A program made the position numbers and the translations under genes. This document shows positions 1-6,628 of a stretch of 7,526 nucleotides of DNA, in pieces. The stretch's first letter is position 1. Every line of letters starts with the position of its first letter. The stretch lies in NCBI GenBank assembly GCA_001017865.1, contig LATQ01000179.1, forward strand, positions 1 to 7,526, given 5' to 3'. This stretch comes from Rhodococcus sp. IITR03. GTDB taxonomy: Bacteria; Actinomycetota; Actinomycetes; Mycobacteriales; Mycobacteriaceae. The notes below the pieces were generated by a model that saw only the letters and a list, made by a program, of their open reading frames with translations, had not been told where the DNA came from and searched no databases.

Positions 1-153
1 CGTCGCGTTGCCCGCCTCGGGCATCGCGACGGCGCCACCGTCGGCCCGGCCTCGCTGGTGATGCGCGGTGACGTCGTCGTCCCGCCGTCCACTCGCTGGC
101 AGGGCAATCCGATCACGCCGTGGACCACGCCGAGCGACTGGTCACCGCGGTGA
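1..153 (+). CDS. C-terminal end of a Pls/PosA-like nonribosomal peptide synthetase (5' partial)
   Basis: Frame 1 is open from the left edge to a TGA at 151-153 and gives about 50 residues. The stretch GATVGPASLVMRGD followed by TRWQGNPI resembles the very end of the terminal domain of Pls/PosA-type synthetases. In that family a membrane-associated C-terminal region with left-handed beta-helix (hexapeptide acyltransferase-like) repeats closes the protein; the Gly-Asp and V-G-P-A spacing fits such a repeat. Known members make homopolymers such as epsilon-poly-lysine, but many actinobacterial relatives have no known product, so no substrate is claimed. Nothing of the adenylation or carrier domains is in the window. 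The last residues after NPITPW look less conserved, and a frame error near 110-120 cannot be excluded. The stop overlaps a GTG at 150 (GTGA), which suggests coupling with the aminopeptidase downstream. A stand-alone hexapeptide-repeat acetyltransferase is the main alternative. Confidence 0.6.
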   Translation, partial: RRVARLGHRDGATVGPASLVMRGDVVVPPSTRWQGNPITPWTTPSDWSPR

Positions 154-1507
154 AGCCCATCAAGGCCATCAAGGCCGCCAAGCCCGTCGCGCCGTCGCCG
201 CGGACCGGCCGCTCGACCCCTATCTGCCCGAGAGCGGGAACCGCGGCTACCGGGTCTCCCGCTACGAACTCGAACTCACCTACAAGGTCGTGTCCAACCG
301 GCTCGACGGCCGGGCGAAGATCATCGCCACGACAACGGACGTGCGCGCCGAGTACTCGCTCGATCTCGCGCAATCGATGCGGGTCGCGAAGGTGACCGTC
401 AACGGCCGACGTCCCGCCAAGTTCGCGCATCGCGGTGGCAAGCTCACCGTCACCCCCGCCGAGAAACTGCCCGCCGGGGCGGTCCTCGTCTTCGGTGTGC
501 AGTACTCGGGGACTCCCATCCCGCTGCGGACCATGTGGGGTGAGGTCGGCTGGGAGGAACTCGACGAGGGGTCGCTCGTCGCGAGCCAGCCCAACGGCGC
601 ACCCACCTGGTTCCCCTGCGACGACCATCCCGGTTCGAAGGCCACCTACCGCATCGCGGTCACCACCGACGCTCCGTTCGTCGCGATCGCGAACGGCACG
701 CTCGTGCACAAGACCAGGAAGGCGAGCCGCACCACCCGGGTGTACGAGCAACCCGAACCGATGGCGACCTATCTCGCCACGGTCCAGACCGGACACTACG
801 AGATACGCACCCTCGCAACGGAACCCGTACCGCAGTACGGAATCCACCCGCCTCGCCTGCGCGCGGAGTTCGATCGGGACTTCGCTCGCCAGACCGAGAT
901 GCTCGAGTTGTTCACACGCCTGTTCGGCCCGTACCCGTTCGCGCACTACACCGCTCTGGTGACCGACGACGACCTCGAGATCCCCCTCGAGGCACAGGGA
1001 TTGTCGATTTTCGGCGCGAACTTCTGCGACGGTACCGGCCGCGAGGAACGGCTCGTCGCACACGAGTTGGCGCACCAGTGGTTCGGCAACAGCCTCACAC
1101 TGAACCGATGGTGCGACATCTGGCTCCACGAAGGATTCGCGTGCTACGCGGAGTGGCTGTGGTCGGAGAACTCGGGCGGCAGGTCGGCGCACGCGCACGC
1201 GCTCGACGCCCACCGGGGACTGGCCCGCAAGCCGCAGGACATCCTGCTCGAGGATCCGGGCCCGAAGGACATGTTCGACGACCGCATCTACAAGCGCGGG
1301 GCACTGACCCTGCACGCCCTGCGCTTGCAGCTCGGCGACGAGCCGTTCTTCACCCTCCTGCGGACGTGGACCGAGGAACACCGGCACGGCAACGTGACGA
1401 CGGCGCAGTTCAAGGATCTCGCCGCACGCTTCTCGGAAGTCTCGCTCCGGCCGCTGTGGGAGGCATGGTTGAGCACGCGAGAGCTCCCTCCGGCACCGAC
1501 CGCCTGA
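68..1507 (+). CDS. M1-family zinc metallopeptidase (aminopeptidase N-like, short form)
   Basis: Probable cytosolic zinc aminopeptidase that removes N-terminal residues from peptides. Numbering follows the open frame from GTG 68 (479 aa). The zinc site HELAH is at residues 332-336, with the third ligand Glu355 in WLHEGF, giving the exact HEXXH-X18-E spacing of M1 enzymes. Glu308 in PLEAQGLS occupies the place of the GxMEN exopeptidase loop, so the canonical loop is diverged. Tyr408 in IYKRGALTLHAL matches the transition-state Tyr of the family. The N-terminal beta domain covers about 46-290. The protein ends soon after the catalytic domain, lacking the long C-terminal domain of PepN, as in other short actinobacterial forms. 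No signal peptide is seen. The first ~45 residues (Arg/Gln/His-rich) look like out-of-frame translation. The likely true start is GTG 150 (MKPIKAIKAAKPVAPSP), which joins the conserved frame if one base is restored near 199-200. GTG 120 is an alternative. The catalytic assignment is firm; the N-terminus is not. Confidence 0.93.
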   Translation: MTSSSRRPLAGRAIRSRRGPRRATGHRGEAHQGHQGRQARRAVAADRPLDPYLPESGNRGYRVSRYELELTYKVVSNRLDGRAKIIATTTDVRAEYSLDLAQSMRVAKVTVNGRRPAKFAHRGGKLTVTPAEKLPAGAVLVFGVQYSGTPIPLRTMWGEVGWEELDEGSLVASQPNGAPTWFPCDDHPGSKATYRIAVTTDAPFVAIANGTLVHKTRKASRTTRVYEQPEPMATYLATVQTGHYEIRTLATEPVPQYGIHPPRLRAEFDRDFARQTEMLELFTRLFGPYPFAHYTALVTDDDLEIPLEAQGLSIFGANFCDGTGREERLVAHELAHQWFGNSLTLNRWCDIWLHEGFACYAEWLWSENSGGRSAHAHALDAHRGLARKPQDILLEDPGPKDMFDDRIYKRGALTLHALRLQLGDEPFFTLLRTWTEEHRHGNVTTAQFKDLAARFSEVSLRPLWEAWLSTRELPPAPTA

Positions 1508-1525
1508 CTCGACACCGGCTCAGGC
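1502..1525. terminator. Inverted repeat between convergent genes, possible weak bidirectional terminator
   Basis: GCCTGA at 1502-1507 and its complement TCAGGC at 1520-1525 flank a 12-base loop. The left arm contains the TGA of the peptidase (1505-1507). The right arm contains a minus-strand TGA (1520-1522), the probable stop of the mas gene. The position between convergent genes suits a bidirectional terminator, but the stem is only 6 bp and no T-tract follows on either strand, so termination is inferred from position and symmetry only. Confidence 0.3.
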
Positions 1526-2085
1526 AGATCCACCTGCGACGCGAGCCACCGGCCGTCGACGAGTTCCATCGTCATGACCACGCGGCTGCGATCGAGTCGC
1601 GGTTCGGGAACGAGAGTGTTCGTGACGCTCTGGTCGACGAACAACAGGACCTCGACCTTCGTCGTGGTCGCGGACCTGATACCCGACTCCACGACGACAC
1701 CCTCCGAGCGTGCCTGGTTGTCGATCAGCACCTGTTCGAGTTGTGCACTCGACTCGGCGTACATCTTCTCGAATTCGCCGGTGGCTCCGTCGAGTACCGC
1801 GGCGAAGTCGGCGTCGAGGTCCGCCGAGTCCACCGACGTCAACGTCACGGCGAACTGCCGTGCAGCCTCCGACGCCGCGCGGGCGGCGTCCTCCACGGCG
1901 CGGGCGTTCCGGAGTTGGGTTCCCAGCACCGCTGCGGCCACCAGTCCCGCCACCGCGACGAGCACGAGCAGAAGGAGGGGAATCCGCGCGAACCACCTTC
2001 TTCTCGAATTCTTCTCGGATACAACCGTATCCGTGTCGTCGGTCGTCTCGGTTCCGTCCGTGCGGGTCGCGGTGTCGGTGCTCAT
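1520..2085 (-). CDS. Mce-associated membrane protein (Mas)
   Basis: Single-pass membrane protein of the type that follows mceF in actinobacterial mce operons. Relatives such as OmamA help stabilise Mce complexes in mycobacteria; the same role here is inferred. The start is ATG 2085, with AGGAG seven bases upstream (2093-2097). An in-frame GTG at 2121 has no such site. Residues 1-30 are Thr/Asp-rich and then basic (SRRRWFAR), so this end is probably cytoplasmic. A hydrophobic helix covers about 34-55, followed by an Ala-rich helical part and a compact extracytoplasmic domain ending GRWLASQVDL, typical of the family. As read, the frame runs past this end to 1288, adding ~75 residues that are antisense translation of the peptidase. 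Restoring one base near 1523 gives ...VDLP and the TGA at 1520-1522, about 189 aa, which fits the family. Last gene of the operon, 39 bases after mceF. Confidence 0.82.
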
Positions 2086-2092
2086 GTCGGTT

Positions 2093-2097
2093 CTCCT
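2093..2097 (-). promoter_or_regulatory. Ribosome binding site of the mas gene
   Basis: Minus-strand AGGAG lies seven bases before ATG 2085, inside the 39-base gap after the mceF stop (2125-2127). It decides the mas start in favour of 2085 over the in-frame GTG at 2121. No promoter-like element is evident in the short gap, so the gene is probably read from the mce transcript. Confidence 0.7.
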
Positions 2098-2124
2098 GGG
2101 TTCTGCACGATCGTCGGGCACAGG

Positions 2125-3382
2125 TCAGTTCGGCACTGTCGGTCCGCCGTAGTCGAGTGGGACGCTGTACGGCCCGACGGGAGCCGGGTCGGACGTACGG
2201 AGCGGATCGACGCCGGGCGGCATGGTCGCGGCGCCTCCTCACCGGGAGGACGCGGCGCGTTGCGGCGCCCGCGCACGAGCGTCGACGGGTCGGGGTCGGT
2301 GCAGTAGGTGTACAGATACGGCTCCGGATGATCCGCGATCGTCGGTGGTCGTCGCGGCAGGTCGTAGTCGCACGAGTTGCGGGGATAGATGTTCACCAGC
2401 GCCAGATGCCGCCGTCGCGGAAGGCGGTCATGAGCGCTTCGAGCGTCGACCCGTCCCGATCGCTCGGGAAGAAGAACTCGTTCAGGGCGGGGACACGCAC
2501 GTGCGCCATCTGCGCCACCGTCGTCAGGTTGCCCAGCAGTTGCACCATCGTCGGGGAGTTCTCCGCGAGGAGAGCGTCGACGGAGTGCATCGTCGCGGGT
2601 GTCCTGTCGACGAAACTGCGGAATCCCTCGTCCATCGATTCGACTCCGCCGAGCAGGGTCGACATCTCCCGACATGCCTTGCAGTCCGGGTGCGGCATCC
2701 GCGAGTGTGCGGAGCACGATCCTGCCGGAGCGCAACAACGAGACCGTCTGCGGCAGAACCCCGTCGAGCGTCGAGATGAGGAAGGTTCCGCCCTCGACGA
2801 TGTCGGTGAGTTTGCGCGGACCCTCCGGCCCGACACCGAGTTCCTCCACGATCACCCGCAGCGAGTCGGGGTCGATCTGGGCGAGCATGCCGTCGAGGTC
2901 GTGCATGAGGGTCGACAGCGGAACGGGTGTCGCGGTGTCCTCGGCGAGATCTCGGCGCCGTCCTCGAGATAGGGGCCGTCGTCGCTGTCGGGACGCAGGT
3001 CGAGATACTGCTCGCCCGCGAGCGACAGGCCCGCGACGCGAATTTCTCCACCCGCCGGAATCCGTGCCCGCGAATCGATCTCGGCGACCGCGACCACCCC
3101 GCCCTCCGTCAGGTCGACGGACGAGACCGTACCGACGGGAACACCGCGCAGCGTGACGTCCCGGCCGGGCAGCAAGCCGCCCGACTCGTCGAAGTGCACC
3201 CGGATCCGGTAGGTCTCGGCCGTCGGGTCCGCGTCGAACACACCGAACACCAGGTACGTCATCCCGACGACGAAGGTGGTGGCGAGGGCGACCACGGACA
3301 GTCCCAGCCGACGCGCGTAGCCGTAGCGTACCCCCGCGACGATGCCGCCGGCGGCGACCTCGACGGGGCCGCGGCGGCTCAC
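2125..3382 (-). pseudogene. mceF: MceF, Mce-family lipid-transfer protein (frame broken at four sites)
   Basis: Sixth Mce subunit, anchored in the inner membrane and contributing to the periplasmic lipid tunnel. The start is GTG 3382, which overlaps the mceE stop as GTGA; a GGAG at 3390-3393 precedes it. Residues 1-27 carry basic positions, the membrane helix is about 28-48, and the MCE/MlaD domain (FDESGGLLPGRDVTLRGV onward) is about 58-135. A helical C-terminal half and a Pro-rich, Cys-containing tail follow (CDYDLPRRPPTIADHPEPYL). As read, the protein is cut after EDGAEIS. Similarity continues in other frames as LMHDLDGMLAQ (frame of 2906), then REMSTLLGG (frame ending at 2393), then ALVNIYPRNS, and finally MPPGVDPL to the TGA at 2125-2127. 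One restored base near 2943, 2669, 2402 and 2229 rebuilds a ~420-residue MceF. All four look like lost bases. The gene is probably intact in the organism; if the sequence is right, MceF is non-functional. Confidence 0.85.
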
Positions 3383-4500
3383 GGACCCTCTCCGTCCAGT
3401 CGCTGCTGCAATCGCATCAGCGTGTACGTCAGCGTTCCCACGAACGCCTGCCAGTCGGTCTCGTCGGGCAGGCGACTGCCCGGGTCTCCCGAATGTCCGG
3501 GCGCGGGAACAGCGCCGATCACCAGTTGCTCGAGGTCGGCGTCGACGTTCGCCGACGTGCTGTTGGTGACCCGCATGATCGGTGCGAGCAACCGGTTGAC
3601 CGAGTTCAGGCTGGCGTCCGGATGGGTCGCGGCGGCGTTCAGCTGTTCGGCGATCCGGTCGAGGTCCGCGAGGGTGCTGCGGGTGTCGGTGCCCTGCACG
3701 GACGGGAACTTCCCGATCTGTTGCCCGATCCGGTCGACCTGCCCGACGAGGTCGAGCAGCTGCGCGGTATCCGAGGCCACGACGTCGAGCGCCGGGCGCG
3801 CGGCCAGCATCACCTCGTCGATCGTCGACCGACGCTCCGCAAGGGTCGCGACGAGCCGGTCGGTGCGGGTCAGGGACTCCTCGATCTCGGCGGTGCGTGC
3901 GGTGATGAGGCCCGCCAGCCGCGTCGACTCGTCGACGAGCGTCCCGAGCCGGTCGCCGCGATCCCCCACCGCTTCCCCCAGCCCGTCGACGATCTTCGTG
4001 AGGTTCCGCAGCGCTCCACCGTTGACGAGAACCGATGCGGTGGACAGCACCTCCTCGATGGTCGCTGCTGCCGCAGTCGACGACAACGGGATCATGTCCC
4101 CCGCAGCGAGGGCCGCGGCACCGGCCGCATCCACCGGGGGCTGCAGCGAGACGAACACGTCACCGAGCGGCGTGGCGGATCTCAGTTCGGCGGCGGTTCC
4201 CACCGGGACGGACACATCCTCGGCGATGCGCATGGTCACGATCGCGGAGTACTCCTCCACCCGCATGGACGCGACCTCCCCGACGTCCGCACCCGCGAGC
4301 TTCACCTTGGCCTTCGTCGGCAGGTTGAGCGCGTTCTCGAAGGTCGCGTGGAGCAGATAGGACTCGCCGTCCACGCCCGGTTCGGGAAGGGGAAGACTCT
4401 CGAGGCCGACCGAACAGGCGGTGGTGCCGAGAACCGACGCGGCGATCATCGCGACCACGGCCCGCGTCCGTCGTCGCCCGGTGGTGTGTCGGTGTCTCAT
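3379..4500 (-). CDS. mceE: MceE, lipoprotein subunit of the Mce transporter
   Basis: The only complete and unbroken Mce gene here, 373 aa. The ATG at 4500 overlaps the mceD stop (ATGA, 4497-4500). An upstream in-frame extension is open to 4611 but lies inside mceD in another frame, so it is not used. The N-terminus has a basic stretch (GRRRTR, 8-13), a hydrophobic segment 14-25 and a probable lipid-modified Cys29 in LGTTAC. The Thr at -3 is not ideal for a lipobox, but MceE proteins are the lipoproteins (LprK-type) of these systems, so the call is consistent. An MCE/MlaD domain spans about 45-130, with the pattern ENALNLPTKAKVKLAGADVG and LGDVFVSLQPP. A long alpha-helical region follows (about 140-320, CUP1-like), which in characterised Mce complexes helps form the tunnel across the periplasm. 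The stop at 3379-3381 overlaps the GTG of mceF. Confidence 0.93.
   Translation of the reverse strand: MRHRHTTGRRRTRAVVAMIAASVLGTTACSVGLESLPLPEPGVDGESYLLHATFENALNLPTKAKVKLAGADVGEVASMRVEEYSAIVTMRIAEDVSVPVGTAAELRSATPLGDVFVSLQPPVDAAGAAALAAGDMIPLSSTAAAATIEEVLSTASVLVNGGALRNLTKIVDGLGEAVGDRGDRLGTLVDESTRLAGLITARTAEIEESLTRTDRLVATLAERRSTIDEVMLAARPALDVVASDTAQLLDLVGQVDRIGQQIGKFPSVQGTDTRSTLADLDRIAEQLNAAATHPDASLNSVNRLLAPIMRVTNSTSANVDADLEQLVIGAVPAPGHSGDPGSRLPDETDWQAFVGTLTYTLMRLQQRLDGEGP
3390..3393 (-). promoter_or_regulatory. Ribosome binding site of mceF
   Basis: Minus-strand GGAG within GGAGAGGG (3386-3393) lies seven bases before GTG 3382. It is inside the end of mceE and supports the GTG start that overlaps the mceE stop. 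Confidence 0.6.
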
Positions 4501-5600
4501 CGTGGCAACCCCGCGATCCCCTCGAGCATCGAGGCGATGCCGAAGCCCGGGCCGAAGTCCTTCAGGTTTCCGGAGGTGCACCCGTGGTCGTGCATCTCCA
4601 ACGCCGCGCATACCTGGGAGACGAGATGTCCGTCGAAGAAGACCTTCTCGAGCTGGGCGTGGACGCGGGCCGCACCGTGTTCCTGGTCGATCGCGTTGTA
4701 CGCGTTGCCGAGGAGAAGCGGTGACAGATCGAGGAATTCGGCGACCTCGTTGCGGTAGTCGACAAGCGCGCGGGTGACCGATTCGGCGTTCGTCACCGTC
4801 GAGTGCACCTCGTCGCGGTGGGTCTCGAGCAGTTGCTCGGCGTGCGCGAGGATCTCGTTGAGTTTCGTTCCGGTGTCGCCGGTTCCGACCCGGGCGTCGG
4901 CGAGGACCGTGCTGAGTCTTCGCGTGGCTTCGCCGAATTCACGAATCTCGACGTCGTTGGCGGCGGCGATGTCCGTCAGGACGGAGAGGTTGTCGACGAT
5001 GGCGGTGATCTCGTTGCCCGTCACCGCGCCCTTCTCGGCGCTCATCCGCAGTGCGTCCGACAGACGGCCGAGAGCGGCCTGATACCGACGCCGTTGCCTG
5101 CCGTCATCCCGGTTCCGACATCGAGTAGTCGTGCCACCGGTCCGTCGCCCGTCCCGTCGCCCTCGAGTTCGAGGGCCAGGTGTCGGCCATCGCGAGCAGG
5201 CGGTCGAATTCGATCGGGGTCCGGGTCCGGTCCAGGTCGATCACCGCGCCGTCCGCGAGGGTCGGTCCGCCCTGATAGGCGGGGGTCAGTTCGACATGCC
5301 GGTCGGTGAGCACGGAGGTCGACACGGCCACCGCCCGGACGTCGGCAGGTACCTCGACACCGGCGTCGATCTCCATCGCGACCGCGACGTGAGTGCCCTG
5401 CGGTTCGATCGTCAGCACGCGCCCCACCGGTATCCCGAGGATCGACACCTCGTTTCCCTCGTACAGACCGGCGGCGTTGTCGAACCGTGCGGTGACGGTG
5501 ACGGGCCGATCCGGTGACAGGACCCGGTCGAGCACGAGGCTCCCGCCAGTGCGACGATCGCGACCAGCACGATCCCCTTCACCATCGTCTTCACCGTCAT
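4497..5600 (-). pseudogene. mceD: MceD, Mce-family lipid-transfer protein (frame broken at three sites)
   Basis: Fourth Mce subunit. The start is ATG 5600, which overlaps the mceC stop (ATGA) and has GGGGAG five bases upstream (5606-5611). MTVKTMVKG leads into a hydrophobic anchor (about 7-20). The frame then breaks near 5542. The MCE/MlaD domain continues in the frame of 5535 (VLDRVLSPDRPV, FDNAAGLYEGNEVSILGI, VLTDRHVELTP). A second break near 5178 is followed by LALELEGDGTGDGPVARLLD, and a third near 5077 by ALGRLSDALRMSAEK. The helical C-terminal region is then open to the TGA at 4497-4499 (frame 5045-4497). Adding one base at each site gives about 369 residues. This is shorter than mycobacterial Mce1D, which has a long tail, but plausible for rhodococci. 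As read, the first piece is a short peptide whose LAGASC mimics a lipobox; this is an effect of the shift. A true pseudogene is the alternative. Confidence 0.85.
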
Positions 5601-6618
5601 CGGCACTCCCCGAGATAGTCGCGCAGGCTCGGCTCGCCGGTCTGCCCCACGAGGGCGCACATCCAGGAGTCGATCATCGGTCCGGCCGGCGCCGTGAAGT
5701 CGACCTCGTTACCCGTCCCCGACGCGTTGGTGAAGTTCCGGATCGGGACGGGGAGGATCTGGAGGATGTTGCGGAGCAACGCGTCGTTGTTCGCGAGGGT
5801 CTGCAGGAACTCGTCGAGATCGGCGATCATCGCGTCGACGTGCGTCCGGTCCTCCACGACGACCGAGTGCAGGGAGTTCACGAGCCGGGTGGTCGAATCG
5901 AGCAGGCGCTGAACCAGATTGCGGCGGTTCTCGATCTCGGCGAGCATGCTGTAGCCGTCGCGGACGAGGACACCGAGACTGTCCTGCTGGGCGCGCACGA
6001 TGGTGGTGATCGACGCGGTCGCCTCGAGGATCGACCCGATCTGCCTGCGTCGGTCGGCGAGGGTGCCGGAGAGACTCTCGATGTTCTGCAGGACCTGCGG
6101 GAGAAGCTCGGGTACGCCGTGGAGTTCGTCCGCCATCAGCGTCATCGTCTCCCCGAGACGTTCGGCGTCCACCTGCTCGAAGGTGTCGTCGCGTCCGCGA
6201 GCAGCTCCTGCAGGTCGTAGGGAACGACGGTGTTCTCGAGGGGAATCCTGTTGTCGGTCAGGGGTTCTCCTCCTGCGGGTTGCAGTTCGAGATAGCGGGA
6301 TCCGAGCAGTGTGGTGAGCTTGATCGACGCCACGGTGCCGGATCCGAGTTCGACGTCGCGGTCGATGTCCATCGCCACCACCACGTGATCCCCGGCGAGT
6401 CGCGCTCCTTCGACGGTTCCCACCTGGACACCGGCGATCGTCACGGCGTCGCCGGCGCTGATCCGGGCCGCCTGCGCGAACTCGGCCTCGTAACGCACGG
6501 AGGAGAATCCGATGCGGGAGACGACGACGGTGGCGGCCAGCGCGAGGACGATCACCACGACCGCCACGGTCCCGATGACCAGAGGATTGCGATCTTCGAG
6601 GGTCGGTTTCCGCGTCAC
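5597..6618 (-). pseudogene. mceC: MceC, Mce-family lipid-transfer protein (one frame break)
   Basis: Third Mce subunit, an inner-membrane anchored tunnel component. The likely start is GTG 6618 (VTRKPTLEDRNPL); the ED-NPL motif before the membrane helix (about 13-33) is the usual MceC beginning. AGGTGAG (6622-6628) just upstream can serve as its ribosome site. The MCE/MlaD domain is about 38-125 (ARISAGDAVTIAGVQVG, TTLLGSRYLELQP). After DLQELLADATT the frame is lost near 6183; TFEQVDAERLGETMTL continues in the next frame to the TGA at 5597-5599. The C-terminal half is helical (about 150-270) and ends MIDSWMCALVGQTGEPSL. One restored base gives ~341 aa, normal for MceC. As read there is no stop between mceB and mceC, so the open frame from 7482 is a MceB-MceC chimera ending at 6142; I consider this an effect of a lost base near 6632. 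Confidence 0.88.
5606..5611 (-). promoter_or_regulatory. Ribosome binding site of mceD
   Basis: Minus-strand GGGGAG lies five bases upstream of ATG 5600, within the last codons of mceC. It supports translation initiation at 5600 and close coupling to mceC. Confidence 0.6.
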
Positions 6619-6621
6619 GGT

Positions 6622-6628
6622 CTCACCT
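6622..6628 (-). promoter_or_regulatory. Ribosome binding site of mceC
   Basis: Minus-strand AGGTGAG lies three bases before GTG 6618. The TGA inside it (6623-6625) is the most likely mceB stop, so the site would carry both the end of mceB and the initiation signal of mceC. Confidence 0.5.

Noticed and set aside
113..1387. Long minus-strand open frame (424 codons) opposite the M1 peptidase
   Set aside because: It is a GC-rich shadow of a gene with complete M1 catalytic motifs; its translation shows no domain and is Val/Arg/Glu-biased as expected for antisense frames.
2082..2906. Separate 274-residue protein on the minus strand
   Set aside because: Its beginning is a middle piece of MceF and its Arg/Pro-rich remainder is mostly out-of-frame translation of the rest of mceF.
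2927..4758. Long plus-strand open frames opposite mceF, mceE and mceD
   Set aside because: They are low-complexity Ser/Arg/Ala-rich or Asp/Gly/Arg-rich shadows; the minus strand carries recognisable Mce domains with coupled starts.
5412..5600. Small lipoprotein with an LAGASC lipobox
   Set aside because: The Cys arises only because the mceD frame shifts there; the conserved reading continues as VLDRV in the next frame.
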